Assembly (NCBI GenBank): GCA_019448385.1
Contig: JAGTXO010000029.1
Span: 186,001 to 250,000 of the forward strand
DNA: 64,000 bases
DNA from: Diacronema lutheri
Lineage: Eukaryota > Haptophyta > Pavlovophyceae > Pavlovales > Pavlovaceae
Direction: 5' to 3'
Shown here: piece after piece, positions 18,747 to 33,000 of the stretch
Position numbering within the stretch: the first letter of the stretch is position 1
Layout of the letters: each line of letters begins with the position of its first letter
The notes under the pieces: generated by a model
Told to the model about the DNA's origin: nothing
Database searches by the model: none
What the model saw: the letters and a program-made list of their open reading frames with translations, nothing else
Made by a program: the position numbers and the translations under genes

Positions 18747-21700
18747 ATGGAGGACTCCGTGAAGGACGCTTTGCCCGGCGGGCGGGGCGGCTCGGACAGT
18801 TTCTCGCTGGCCCTCAGCACCATTCTGTCGCCGGGAGATACCCACCCCCACGTGGTCCCATCCACTTGCCTCATCGCCCTGCTGCGTTACGCGGATTTCG
18901 GCACGAGCAGGGTTAGGGTGGGCGACACGGGGTGCTCGCAGCATGCGCTCAAGGTGGCGCTGCGCAACCTGCGCAAAGCATGCGCGGATGCGGACCGGTT
19001 TGGGCAGGTGCTCGTGGTCGTGCTACCGCTCTGCCTCCGCGCGTCCAGCGGCCTCGTGCACTGGACGGCGGCGTACCTGCTCCTCGCGCCGCCCGCGCAG
19101 CGCGGCGCGCCGCCCGGCGCCGCGCTCGCCCTGCTCGCCGATTCGCGCACCTTGGGCAACGGCGAATCGGCGTACGCCACGGCGGCCGGCGTGCTCATCA
19201 AGAAGCTTGCGCAGCGCATCGGCAGAACAGCGCCGCCCATCGATGCCTTCAAGGCGCCCCCGCAGAGTGGGGCCGCGTGTTGCTTCGCCGCGGCAACAGT
19301 CGCGGCCGAGGTCGTGGCGAGCGCATCGACGCTCTACGGCCGCCGCGCGAGTGTCCTTGTCGACATCAAGAAGGCTTTGGACGCGCGCCTCGCGCGCCTC
19401 ACGACGGCCGCGTACGAGGAGACCCGCGCGCGCACGCTCCGCGCCGCCATCGGCGCTCTGCTCGGCGACCGCGCCAGGCGCTTCGGCCCGTTCACCCGCG
19501 AGGCCGCGCGGCTCGCCGAGGCCGCGCGGCTCGCCGAGGCGTGCGATGCCAGTGTCGGCGGATCCGCGCCCGACGGGCTGCTGCAGGCCGTCGAGGCGGC
19601 GCTGCGCGCGCCCGACGACCGCATCGCACGCACGGCCGCGCTCGACGCGCTCACGGGCGCTGCAGGCCGCGCGCTGTCGACGGCGGCCAGGCCGCGCGGC
19701 GCGGCGGCGCCAAGGCCGCCGTCGCGAGCGCCACCGCCGCGTGCGCCGCAGCGGCGCGCCGCCTCGGCGTGGGGGCCCCGACCATTCAGCAGCCTCGGCG
19801 GGGGCGAGGGCGACGGGGACGATGGCGACGCCACCACCGCTGACGACGGGGAGGGCGCGGAGGACGGGGACGACGACCCCGCGGGCGCGGCGGCTGCGGC
19901 GGTGGCGACGGGCACGGCGGCGACGAGCGCGGTGGCGGCGGGCGCGGCGCCAACCTCGCCGGCGGCGGCGGACGGCGGTGGCTCGGCGCCGCTCGAACGC
20001 CGCTGCGTCTACACTGCGCCTGATGAGGGCGACGCGGACGCGCGCGTGTACGACGCCAAGGACCCCGAGCAGCTAAAAGCGGGCAGGGCGCGGCTACGGG
20101 CGAACAGCGGGCGCGCGCCCGCCGTGGTCGACACGCTTTTCGCGCACGCGACGGGCACGATCGTCACGCGGCAGCGCACGGAGGGCGTGACCGGCGCGGG
20201 CATGCACCACCTCGCCGCCCCGACGCAGGGCGCGGGGTACGGTACCGTCGTGCGGGCCGAGCTGGGCGAGCCCGGCTTCGCGGGGACGACATGGCACATG
20301 ACGTCGGGCGTGGAGAACCAGCCGCGCGCGGTACGAGCGGCCGCGCGCGCGTACGCGCACGACGGCTGGGGCGGCGTGTACAATGCGCACGAGGACTTTG
20401 CCGCCTTCGAGGGCTTGCCGCGGCTCGCCGCGCCCGAATCGCTCGCGGCCATCGCCGGCGGGTCGGCGGACGCGGTGTTCTGCTGGCGGTCCGGCCGGTC
20501 CGTCATCGGCGAGGTGACGACGGTTCACTTCAATGGCGACCGCGCCGCCGCCATCGACCACGCGCGGGCGCTGCGCGTCAGGCCCGATTGGCGCTCGCAG
20601 CCCAGGATCTACGAGGCGGCGTGCGGCGCGGAGGGCACGGTGCTGCTCGTGTGGGTCGTGCCCGACCGTCACAAGAACCCGCGGCTGGACTGGGCGCCGA
20701 TTCTCGTCGTGATCCACCTGCCCGCCGACCCCGACTGGCTCGCGCGCGCCACGCCGGCGATCGCGAAGGCGCGGCGCGAGGTCGAGGACGGACGCGCGCG
20801 CGCGGAGGCGCGCGGCGTGCCGCAGCACCTCGCCTACACGCTGAGCCCACGCTTCCGAGGCACCGCGCCGCGCGGAGCCGCGCGCGTGCCGCCGCGCCTC
20901 GGCGCGAGCGACGCGCGCGAGGCGCGCGCGCTCGCGGCGCTCGAGCCGGCGCTCATGTTCGCGCCGGCCTGGCGGCGCGCGGTGCGCGCGGCGAGCCGCG
21001 CCCCCGGCAGTGGCGCCGCGGCCGTCGAGCGCGCGCTCGCGCGCCTGCACAACGCGCTCGAGCCCGATGACGAGAGCGCGCCCGAGTCGACGCGCGTCGC
21101 GCCGCTCGCCGCCGCGCTCGAGCAGTCGGCGGGCTGGCCGGCGGGCACGGCGCGCATGGCGGCAAGCGTGACCAAGGGCCCCGGCGTCGGAGATGGCGCA
21201 GGTGGCGACGAAGTGACCAAAGTGGAGGAAACGGCGAAGACGAGCGGCGACGGCTGCACCGGCACGCCTCCTCTGCGCCCGGCCGCGCGCGCGGCCGGCG
21301 CGGCGGACGACGGAGGGGCGGCGGTCGTGGCGGGCGTCGAGGGCGAGCGCGACGCACTCGCCAAGACGGGTGCCGGCGGCCGCGACGACGACGCTCGCGA
21401 GCCGCTGTCGGCCGGCAAGCCCGGCGCACTCGCCGCCGCGGCGACCGTCGGGGGTCTCGGCGAGCTCGTCGGCAGCCTATGCGCGTGGCTGGCGCGCGGC
21501 GCGGCTGGCGGCGCCATCGCGGCCATCTCCCCCGGGACGGCCGCGCGCGGAGCAAACGGCACGCCGCAGCGCGCCGAGCCGCCGGCCGCCGGCGATCCCG
21601 TCGCTCCGCACGCGCGCGTCGCCGCTGCGGCGCCCTTGGCGGGCAGCGCGGCGGCGCCGTCGTCGGCCGCGCGCGACGCGCAGCGCGGCGTCGCGGGATT

Positions 21701-24700
21701 CGACGCGGCCGCGCACGCGCACGCGCGCGACGGCAGGCGGGCGGCACGGCGGATGCGCGAGCAGGAGGGGGCGGTGCACAGGGCCTTCCGCATGTCCCTC
21801 TGGCGCGACGCGACGTTTGTCGAGTTCGTTGAGAAGCTGCGCCCCGACGGCGGCGCGCAGCTGCTCGCGCGCGAGCCCACGCGGCGCGCGGCGGCGGTGC
21901 TGTGCGAGCTCGCGCGCGGCCGCGACGGCGCGAGCGGCGCGGCCGGGCTGCTGCACGAGATGAGAGCCGCCGATGCGCGCGCGCGCGAGGCCGCCAAAGC
22001 GGCGGAGGCAGCGCAGCTTGCGCACGGGACGCTGCGCATCGTGGCAACCGTGGCGCTGGGCGGTGCGGTCTTCGCCGGCATGTCAGCGCTGGTCGTTGCT
22101 TGCGCGGCGCGCACGGCGACCGGTGCGCTTTTTGGGGCCCGCCGCCCGCGGGCGGCCGCGCGCGGAGCCGACGACGCGCTCGGCACGCTGCAGCGCGCCA
22201 AGCCGCCGCCCGCCGACAAGGGCAAGCGCAGGCGCGCCAGAGCCAACGACGACCCCGTCGACGCGGCGCGCAAGGCCGTGGGCAAGGCGGAGGGCAACTG
22301 CCGCAAGGCAGCCCGCCGGCTGCACCTCGCTGCACTGGGCGAGGAGGAGGCGCAGCAGCGCGTGCTCGACGCCGAGGCGGCGGAGCAGCTGGCGCGCTCG
22401 CGCGAGCCGGCCGGCGGCTGGGTAGGCAGCGCGCGCGCGCGCGCGCGCGCGCGCGCCCCGCCGCGCGCGCGCCCGTCGATTGGCGTGCGCGCAGCGCAGA
22501 ACGGCGCGCCAGCTCCGTCACCTGCGCGCCGCCGCGCCCGTGCCCCTCGCGCGCAGGGGCGCCCTGCGGACCTGCGGCTGCAACAGGCGCACTTTGGCAT
22601 GCGCGAAGATGCCGACGCGGATGTGCGCCGCGCGCACGAGGCGCTGCGCCGGGCGAGAGAGGGTGTGGCGTGCGCCAAGGCCAGCGTGCGGCAGATGGAG
22701 GCGGCGTTGCTCAACGCGACGCGCTGCGCCACCGCGGTGCTCGCGCCGCGTGGCGTGCCGGAGGGTGACGAGCAGGCCGCGGCGAGAGAGCAGGCGGCGC
22801 TGGACCGGGAGGCGCCGCCGGCCGCGCAACGCGCGGCGCCGACGGCGCGCTCGCCCTCGGAGCCGCCGTCCGAGTGGGGCCCGCCAGCGGTCGGCCGGCG
22901 CCCGACGCCGCGTGCACTGTCGCACGCCGCGGGTCGCGGGGACGACAACCCGTTTGCGCCGCTCGCAACCGTCAGCGGCGATTGGTCGCCCACGCCGAGC
23001 TCGCGCTCGCCGTCCTCGCCGCCGCGGCAGCCGCCGTCCGACCGCCGCAGCGCGCAGCGTCGCAGCGCGCGCGCGCGGCCGCCGAGGCCGACCGTTTCGC
23101 CCGAGGACGCGCTCGCAGCCGAGCGCCAGGCGCGCGCGCTGTCGGAGCAGGCGGAGCAGAGGCGCGCCAAAAAGGCCGCCGCCAAGGCCGCGCGCCGCGC
23201 CGCGCGCGCCGCCGACAAGCGGACGGCGCGCGTCGTCCACGCGTGCGTAAGCGCCGCCTTGCGGCGCGTCTGCACGAGCGTCGCCACGGGCACGCCGCTC
23301 GCCGTGCTCCGCGAGCGCGCCGAGGGGCCGCGCGCGCCGAAGCCCGCGCCCGCGCCGCCACGCCGCGCAGCGGACGGCGGCCGCGCGCTCCGCCACGCGC
23401 GCCGTGCGGCCGCCGCGGCGGCGGAGCGCGAGGCGGCGGTGGCGGCCGACGCCGACGAGCGGTTCGAGCGGCAGCCCTCCACCGCCCGGTTCGACGGCGG
23501 CGATGGCGGCGGAGGCGGCCACGTCGAGGCGAGCGCGCGACCGCGCGCCGGCGAGGCCGGCGAGGCTGGCGCGCACGGCGCGCCTGGCGCAGCGGGGACC
23601 CCGGCGGCGTCGCTCGCGTCGCGCAGCCCGTGTGATGCGCGCCGCACGGCACGCCTCCCGCACGCACGCGCCGCAGCCACCTGCGCACGCAACGGCGGCT
23701 GGGGTGGCAACGTCGGCGGCGACGTGTGCGGCGGTTGTTTCGGCGGCGGCGGCGTCCGTCGCGACGCCTGCGGCGGCGGCGACGCCACCTGCGGCTGCGG
23801 CGATGGCGGCGTCGGTGCTGGCGCTGGCGAGGCCCCTGCACACGGTGCGCCGGCGCGCGCGACGGCGTCGCGCTTGCTGCGCTTGCTCGGCGCGCCACGC
23901 GCCGTGCTCGGTGCGATGGCGCACGCCGCGGCCGTGTTGGCGCGCGGCGTGGCCGCAGCCGTCGCTGGCGTGCGCGCCGCCGCGCGCGCCGTGCGGCGCG
24001 CGCGCCGCCGAGCGCCTCGCGCGCGCCGCACGGCTGCGCGGCGGGCTCGCGGCCCGCCGATGCGCGACGTCGACGGCGCCCTGCGGCCCTCGCCGTCCTG
24101 GTTGCGCACACGCCTCGTCTGCGGCCGGCGCCTCGCGCCTCTGCGCCGCGCGGGCGCGCGCCCGCCGCCCGCACACGCCGCGCCGAGTTCCCGCGCGCGC
24201 GCTGCGCAACCCGACAGCGACGCGCCGGCGTGCGCGCCGCGGCGCTCGGCGCCTGTCGGTGCGCCGCCGCGCGCGCGTGGCCTGCGCGCGGCGCGCGCAC
24301 GGCGCTTCCTCGACGTCGCCGGCCGCGCGGCGCGGAGCGCGCGCCTCGGCGCGCGCATCACGCGCCAGCGCACGCCGGGTTCGCCATCGGAGCCCTGCAC
24401 GGCCGAGAGCGGCGACGGCGCGGGCGCCGGCGGCGTCGGCGCGGCGGCGCCTGGCGCGGCGACGATGCGCGCCACCGGCGCGCGCGCAGCGCGCGCTGCG
24501 GCGGCGGCGGTCGGTGGCGCCTCGCGTCTCGCGCGCCGCGCGATGGCAAGCGCCGCCGCCGCTGCCACCTCCATCGCCGGCGCTGCCGCCTCCACCGTCG
24601 CCGCCGCCGCCGTTGCCATCGGCGCGGCCGTCACGTCACCGGCGTTCGCCGCGGCGCGCGGCATGGCGGCCGCATGCGTCGCTGCCTGCGCCCGCCCCAC

Positions 24701-27004
24701 CGCCGCGCAGGCGGCCGCGTCGCGCGCGCTCGGCGCGCTCTTCGTGCTCGTCGACGCGGCCGACGCGGCGGGCGACAGCGACGCCGCGCTCGGCGCGCTC
24801 GCGGCCGCGGTCGACGCGACGGAGCTGCGCCCGCCGCCGGCCTTTTGGCGCGCGGGCCGCGCCGCGGCGTACGCACCGCGTCCGCCGCCCCTCGACTCGG
24901 CGCGGCCGCGCTACAACCGGCGCGCGCGCGCACCTAGCCCTCCCGTCGCGGCCGCGCGGCGCAATCTCGCGCGCGCGGTGCGCGAGCTCACGCGCGCCGC
25001 GCGCGCTGAGCGCGAGCGCGCGCCGGCGCCGCGCGGCGCGCGCGGCGGCGTGCTCCACGCGCTGCGCGCGTCGCTCCCCGTGCACGCGCGTGCCGCGCTC
25101 GGCACGGACGCGGAGCTGCGCGCGGACATCGCCGCGTTCGCGCGCGCGCGCCGCGAGCTGCACAGCCTCACCGACGCCGAGGTGGCGGCGCTCGCGCGCC
25201 CGGACGGGCCGCCGCTGCCCGTGCGGCTCGCGTGCACGGCGGTCGCGCGCGCGCGCGGCGTGACCGTGCTGCTCGACATCGTGCCGCGCGGCGGCGGCGC
25301 GCCCGAGCGGCTCGTGTGCCGCGCCCGTCGCCGCGGCGCCGCCACGCGCACGCCACGGCCGACAGCCGCCGTTATCGCGCGCGCGCCTTGCATAGCGGCG
25401 CGCGTTGGCCACACTGAGCCGGCGCGCGCGTGCGCGGGCGGATCGATCGGGGTCGCGCGCCTCCGTTCAGCGCGCCGCCGCTCTTGGCGTGGGGCGCGGC
25501 TCGACGTGCACACCCGCGAGCGGCTGGCCACACCGGTGCCAGGCCACGTCGTGGCCTGCGCCGCCGCCTCGGCCATCGGCGCGTGCGTCGCTCGCGCGCG
25601 GCTTGGGCTTGCACGGCTGGCGCGCGCGTGGCCCTGCGCCTCCGCTCCACTGGCCGCTGCTGCTGTCGCCTTCGCGCCTGCCGCCGACGGTGTTTTCTGC
25701 GCCCCGCTGGGCGCTCCTGCATCCGCCTTCGCGCCTGCCGCCGACGGTGTTTTCCCCGCCGCACTAGCCGCTGCTGCATCCGCCTTCGCGCCTGCCGCCG
25801 ATTTTCCCGCCCCACTAGTTGCTCCTGCATTCGCCTCCGCGCCTGCCACCGACGGCGTTTTCCCCGCCCCACTAGCCGCTGCCGCTGCCGCGTCCGCGCC
25901 CGCCGCCGCGGGCGCGTCTTCCGCCCCACCAGCCATCGCCGCCGCGCCCGCCGCCAACGCGCGCACCGCCAACGTGCCCGTTGCCAACGAGGCTACCGCC
26001 ACCGAACCAGCCGCCCTTGAGCTTCCCCTCCAACCCGCCAACTCGGCGCTGCTTGCGTGGGCGGGCGACGCGGCTGCGCGCCGGCTGGCCGCCGCCGCCG
26101 CGAGCGCCGGCCTCCCGCAGGCAGAGGTGGAGCGCATCGCCAGCGGCGACATGCTCGCCTCAACCGTCGACGCGTGCTGCGAGGTCGTGCTGCGCGTGCA
26201 CGGGCAGGCCGGCGGCGGGCATGTCTGCCACGTGCCGCTCGCCGCGCAACCCGCGGTGTTTCAGGACGACGCCGAGCGCGCCGCGCTGCTGCACCGCCTG
26301 CGCAGCGAGGCGACAACGCAGGCTGTCATCGGCGTGTGGAGCCCGTCGGACGAGCGCGGCGGCGCGGGCGGTGACGACGGCGCGCAGCTCGCCTCCGGCC
26401 ATTTCACCGCGTTGCGCCTTGTGCGCGTCGCGCGCGCGGGCGAGCATCGCTACGACGCGGTGCTCGTCGACACGCTCGCGTCGCCCTGCAGGCAGGCGCT
26501 CATGCTCGCCAAGGCGATAACTGCCACGCTGCACGCGGCGGGTCTCGACATTTCGCGCGTGCGCCGCGCGCTGCTGCTCAACGAGGCGGCGCAGCGTGGC
26601 GCGACGTGCGGCCTCGCGATAGTGGGCGCGCTCAACGACGCGCTCGCCGCGGCGGGCTGCTCGTCCGCGCCGCGCACGTTCAGCGTGGCGGACATGTACG
26701 CTGTCGGCGAGCGCCTCCGCGTCGCGCTGACCGGCGCGGCCAGCGATCGTGCGCCGGGCGGCGTCTGCGCGGTCACGAGCGCGGTGCGTGGCGGGGGCAG
26801 CCCCGATCGCGCCGAAACGCCGCCGCAGACGCGCGGCGCCAAGGCCGCCGCTGGCGTCACCGCCGCCGCCACCGCCGCCGCCACGCCGCCGCCGCCCGCG
26901 CTGGGCGCCGCCGCCGCCGCCACCGCCGCCGCCGCCGCTGCTGCCGCCGCCGTGGCCGCGCCGCCACCGCCGCCACCGCCGCCGCCGGCCGGCGACGCGG
27001 GCGA

Positions 27005-27077
<73 letters not shown>

Positions 27078-30000
27078 GCCGCGCGCACGTTCTTGAAGCT
27101 CGCGCCCAGGGCGCGCGCGGCCGCCTCGGCGCGTGAGGCGTTGCGCGCCGCGTGTGCGCGCGCGGACGCGGCGGCGTCGTCACACGCGTCGGCGCCGCAC
27201 GCGCCCGCCGGTGCGCGCCGCCGGCGGCGCGCGGGCGCAGGCGAGCTGGCGCTCGCGGCTGCGCGCGCGCTCGCCTCGACGGAGCACGGCGATTTGACGG
27301 ACGACGCGCTCGAGGCCGCCGTCGAGCAGGAGCTGGGCGACGAGCGCGGCCAACTGCTGCTGTGCACGCGGGGCGCAGCGGCGCAAAGGCCCGCGCTTTG
27401 CCGGCTCCTGAAGCACGCGTGCGCGTCGGCGCGCGCGGCGAAGCGCGCGCAATTCACGGTGTTCGTCGTGCGCGCGGCCACGCGCGGCGAGCGGGGGGGC
27501 GCCGCCGCGAGGCGCGTGGACTCGGTGGTCGAGCTGTCGTGCGCGCTGCACGAGAAGGCGGGCGCGCTCGGCGGCCTCCAGCGCGTCTGTGTGCGTGGCT
27601 TCGCCCTCGAGCGCCGCCGGACACTCGACGCTGGCGCCGAGGCCGGCGCGTCCGCCATCGGCCAGGACGAGCAGGTCGAGGCAGAGGCGGGCGAGGCGTG
27701 CGTCGCCGGCGTGACGATGGCCAAGCAGCTGCGTCAGTTTGCCGAGCAAGCTGCCCGCGACGACGTGCTCTTCCACGTCGCCGTGTCCGAGGCCGACGCC
27801 CACGCCCGGCTGGCGCGCGTTGCGGGTGACGATGTCGGCGCGTACAGCGTCGTGCTCGCAGTCGCCGGGCTCGTCTGGCTGGCCAAGGCCGACGAGGTTG
27901 CGCCGGCGGCCGCCCAGCCCGCCGCCGTGCCGCCCGCCGCCCCGCCTGCTGCCGCCACGTCCGCCGACGCCGAGCGCGACGCCTCGCCTTCCGACCGCCT
28001 GCGCGCGCTGACGCTCGCCGTGCGAGTCGCGCTCGCGCGCGGCGTGCTGCGCCACCTCCTCGCCGACGCGTCGCCGGGCGCGTCCGCGACCGCTGGCGGT
28101 AGTTGCGCGACGCCCGTCGAGGCGGCCACGTCCGCCGCCGCGCCGCCCGCCACGGGCGTCGTGACGAGTGGCGTTGCGGCGGGCGCTGTGGCGGCCGCAC
28201 CGGCTGCTGCGGGCGGTGCGATGGCGGGTGCATCGCCCATCACGCGGCCGGCGAAGCGCGCGCGGCGCACGCTCACCGCCGCTCCAGCCGCCTCGGCCGT
28301 TGCGGCCGCTGGAGGCGCACGCGCGGGCGCACGCGGCGCGGCCGGCGCGCCTCGCGCGCGCGCCGCGCGCGCGCCGGCCGAGTACGTCTGGCTTGCCATC
28401 GCGCGCCGGATGCTGGCGGCGCGACACGCGGCGGCCGCGGGCGGCGACTTTGTCGCGTCGTGCGTCGCCGCGATGCAGGCCGAGTACGGCGACGGCTGTG
28501 CCGTCGTCGTCGGCGACGCGCCTGATGACGCCTTGGTCGAGGCTGCGGCGGCGGCGCTGCTCGAGGGCAAGCACGCGGCGGTGAGCCTCGGCTGCGTCGA
28601 CCGGCCGGCGGTGCTCGTCGTGCAGCGCGCCGTGGACGCGCCCACGTCGCGCGTGCACGGGTGGTGCGCGCACGCGGCGGGCGCCGCCGAGTTTGACGAG
28701 GGCGCCGCGCACGGCGTGTTCAACGCGATCGTCGAGCGCGCGTGGGCGCTGCGTCCGGACCCGGCCGACGGCAGCCCGCCGCCCACGCGCACGTGGGAGG
28801 TCGAGCAAATCGCTGGCGACGCGCCCGACCAGGCGGGCGTGGCCGCGCTGCGCGTGCTCTACGCGCTCGTCGCGGCGCACGGCCGCTACCGCTCGGCCGC
28901 CGCGCTCTTTGGCGCGCTCGCGCAGCTGCACGCGCCCGACGCCGCCGGCGCGCGCGCGGAGGTCGTCGCGGCGGCGTGCGCGGTGCCGCCCGGCGCGCGG
29001 CCGGGCGCCGCGCCGGCGGCCGCGCGGGACGACGCGAGGGAGCGCGCATGGGACGGCGCTCAGATCGCCGCGCTCGCCGTCGGCGCGGACGCTGCGCGCA
29101 GGCGTGTCGCGCCCGTGCGCGCGCTCGTCGACGCGCTCGGCACGCCACCGACCTCGGCGATCACGGGCGGGCCGGCGGTCCGGCTCGCGGGCGCGGGCGA
29201 CGGCGGCCACGGTGCACGGTGGGTGGGCGGGCAGGCGGCGACGCCCGCCGAGCAGCTGCCGAGGGAGCTGCTGCGCGCCTACCACGAGGCGGTGCTGTGC
29301 GTCACGCCCGGCAGCCTCCAGCTCGGCCCGGCGGCGCTCGACGCGGTCACGCGGCCGCGCGAAAACGACACGCTGGAAGGCCTCCTCGCGCGCGTCAGCT
29401 GGCAGTGCGGCGCGAGGGCGAGCACGTGCGCCATGCTCGCCACGTTTTCCGAGCAGGCGGGCACCGGCTCGCGCGTCGCGCTCAAGGCCCTCCGCACGAG
29501 CTCCGACCTGGCCGGGCTGACGGCGGCTGCGGTCGGGCAGCAGGCGCCGCAGACGCCGCCGCCGCCGCTTCTCGTGATGCTCGGCCGCTGCCCCAGCCCG
29601 CTCGTCGGCGGCGGCCTCTTCCCGCCCGACCGCGCGACGGGCGAGCCGGCGGTGCACGCGGCGACGTCCGAGCTCGCCGTCGAGCTGCTGCGCGACGCGC
29701 GCGCGCTGGCCGGCACGGACGGGCGGCTCGTCGTGCTGTGCCTCGAGGCGTCCAACCCGCTCTGGTTCTGCCCCAAGGTGCGCGAGCTCGAGCTGCCGCG
29801 GACGCGGTCGGACGGCGTGCGCGCGTCCGGCTGCACCTGCCCTGCGACGTGCAGCGATGCGCGCGGCGCGGCGGGTGGCGCTGCCCGCGGCGCATCGACG
29901 CGGCCGGCGGCGCGCGCGATCAACAAGGCGGTGCTCGACCACTTCGTCGCGCTTTTCGGCCGCGAGGGCTTCGCGACCTTTGAGTTTGCGGGCGGCGGCG

Positions 30001-33000
30001 AGGCGAGCTGGCTGTGCGACAGCGCGGCCGGCACGACGACCGTCGCGGCGTGCGCGTCGCTGCCGCCGCGCATGGGCGATGGGCAGCTGGCCATCCGGCG
30101 GCACACGCTCGGCACGGGCGCCGACGCGCCGGCGCACGCCGTCGTCTCGCTCCGCGTCGCGCACGTGAGCCACGCCATCCGCCGCGCGGCGGACGACGGC
30201 GGCGCGCGCGCCGAGCGGATGGCGCGCGCCGCGCGCGCGTTCTGCGATGTGGCGGCCGCGCTGCGCGTCGACGCGATCCTGGCGGAGGTGCCCGAGGACC
30301 GCCCGACGGGCACGCCCTTCCTTGGCGGGCTGCTCAAATGTTGGGACAAACGCAACGGGAGCTGGACGGCGCCAGCCACGCTCGCGCTCGGAGACGTGCG
30401 CGAGGTGGCCAAGCGGACGGCCGACGCAGCGGCCGGCCGAGCGGACGAGGTCCCTGCGGCTGGCCGTCCGCAGGTCGCGGCGCGCGCGTGCGCTGGCGCG
30501 ATTGGCGGCGGCGCGGGCGCGGCGGGCGCCTCGGACGCTGCGCCGCGTGCACTGGCGGGCGCGTCGGGTGCGCGCACGGACGGCGGCCCTGCCGACGCAC
30601 CGCGCCAGCTGGAGAGCCGCTACGGCGAGGCGAGCAAGCTCGACCTACCCCAAGATTCCACTACGGGCCGCGTCCTCGACGCTCGCGAGGCCCAGGACCG
30701 CGCGCGCGTGCCTGCTGCGCCCGACGGCACAGCGCTGCGCCGCGTGCTCGACGCCGTCGGCGCGGGCGCGCCCGCGCAGCGCAGCCCGCGCTGGCACGAC
30801 GAGCGATGGGAGGAGGTCACGGGCAGCAAGGTTGGCGACGTCGTGAACGACAACGCCGGCGTCGCGCACGAGACGCTCACCGACGAGTACGTGCACCGGC
30901 GGCGGCGCGAGGTGCGGACCAAGGCGACGACCGCGGGCATCCTCGGCGAGGCCGTCGCGCTGCGCAAGCTGGCGGCCGCGTACGGCATCACCGTCGTGTG
31001 CAACCTGCCGATGGTGCGTGCGGACCCGCACGACAAGAGCGCGCCGTTCGCCTTCTCGCCGGACGGGCTCGCCATCCTCCCCGAAAACAACGAGCAGGTC
31101 CTCGTCGAGGTGAAGACGCTCACCAAGGCGGGCGCCACGGCGCACGAGGACGGGCCGCCGCAGCCGCACCGCGATCAGCTGCAGCTCGGCATGCACGTCC
31201 TCGGCGTGAGCAAAGCGCTCTACGTGCAGTACCTCAGGCACGAGGACCGGATCGTCGTGCACGTCGTGACGCGCGGCGCCGGCTGGCTTGCATTCGCGCA
31301 GCCGAGGGTGCAGGCCTTCTGGGCGCGCGTCGTCGAGCGGCGCGCGCGGCTCGAGCGCGCGCGCGCCGACCACCCGGCTGCGAGCCGGCGGCACCGGCGG
31401 CAGCAGACGCCGGCCGGGCCGCCGCTCGTGCTCGCGCTGGACGGGCGCATCCCCGCCGCGCGCGCCGCCGCGCTGCACGCCGTCGCGCACGGCACCGCGA
31501 GCGCGGCGGCGGTGACGGCGGCGGCGGCGACGGGCGACGCGACGGCGTTGCAAGACGCGATCGCGGCGCTGCGCGCGCCCGTCGGCAATGCGGCGATCGA
31601 CAGCGCAGCGCGTGCGGAGCGCGCGGCCGTCGAGCGGGCGATCGCGTACCTCGGGCAGCCGACAGGCGACGCCGCCGCCCGCGGCACGGCCGAGGCGGCC
31701 GAGGAGGAGAGGACGGTCGACGCCGACATCTGCGCGTTGCTGCACCAGCTCGGCGCGAGCGTGGCGCACGTGCACGTCGAGGACGCGGATTGCGTCACGC
31801 GTGAGCACTGGGGCGGGGCGGTGCTCGCTGCAGCGGGCGACCCGTCGAGCGCCCCCGCCATTTCGAGCGTCATCGTCGCGCACATCGTGCGCCTCGCCGG
31901 CTTTGGCGTCGAGCTCCCGCAGTCGATTCGCGTCGCCCCCAGCACGGCCGACTGGCACGAGGGCTGGCTCGACGTGCAGTGCGTGCTGCTGCGCACGCGC
32001 CGGCGCGGGCGGCGCGACGACGACTTTGTGGCCGTCGTCAGGCGCGGTGGGCGCTGGTTTGCGTGCGAGCCCGGCCGCGCGCGGCGGCTGCAGTGGCGGT
32101 CGGTCCTGCGCCGCGCGCGCGGCGGCGTCGACGGGACCGGCGAGGAGGCGTTCGCGGTCGTCTACGTGCGGCGCGGCGACGCGGCCGGCGACGCGGCTGG
32201 CGACGCGCAGGCCGAACGGGCGCGCGGCGGGCGCGCGCGCAGGCGCACGCGCGGCGGCACGCGCAAGCGCAAGCGCGGCGCCTCCGCCGGGCTCGAGGCG
32301 GCCGCGCCCGCCGGCGCGCCGGCGGGCGCTGCTCACCGCCCGCCCGCCAGGCGTGCCACGGTCGCCGCGCGCACCACGCGCTCTGTGACCGACGCGCGGC
32401 ACTCGGCGCCTGCCGCCACGGTTGCACCTGTCTTCGACTGGCGCGCCGGCCGCCCGCCCCCTGCCGCCGCCGCCGCCGCCAAGCGCGGCCAGGCGCTCGA
32501 GCCGGGGCAGTTCGCGCGGCCGCGTGGGCGCGCGCCATGGGGCAAGGTCTGGGACAGAGTCTCGGGTGCGTGGGCGGACAAGCCGACTGGTGCTGCCGTC
32601 GCCGCCGCGCCGCCGCCGCTGCCGCCCGCCGCCGCGCCGCCGCCCGCCGCCGCGCCGCCGCCCACCGCCGCGCCGCCGCCCGCCGCCGCGCCGCCGCCCG
32701 CCGTCGCGCCGCCGCCCGCCGCCGCGCCGCCGCCGCCGCCGCCACCGGCGGCGCTCGGCCGCCGGCAGCACGTCGGCGCGGGCGGCAGCGCGGCGGGCCG
32801 GCGGCTCGCGGCCATCGCACGGCGGCAGCGCGGCGTGCGCGCGCCGCCGCCCGCCGCGCGCTTCCTCGCCACGCTGCCGCCACCGCCACGCGACGGCCTC
32901 GCGCGCACGAGCAAGCAGGCGCGCGCGAGGCGCAACGCGGACGGACGGCCGGCGCACGCGCGCGCGGCCAACGCGCGCGCCTTCTACCGCGGCGTGGAGC

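Noticed and set aside
20834-24700. Long open frame (over 1,200 codons) on the minus strand opposite the giant gene
   Set aside because: Its product is compositionally biased Ala/Arg/Ser sequence without domains. It mirrors the codon pattern of the plus-strand protein, which has recognisable modules; stop codons are simply rare at this GC content.
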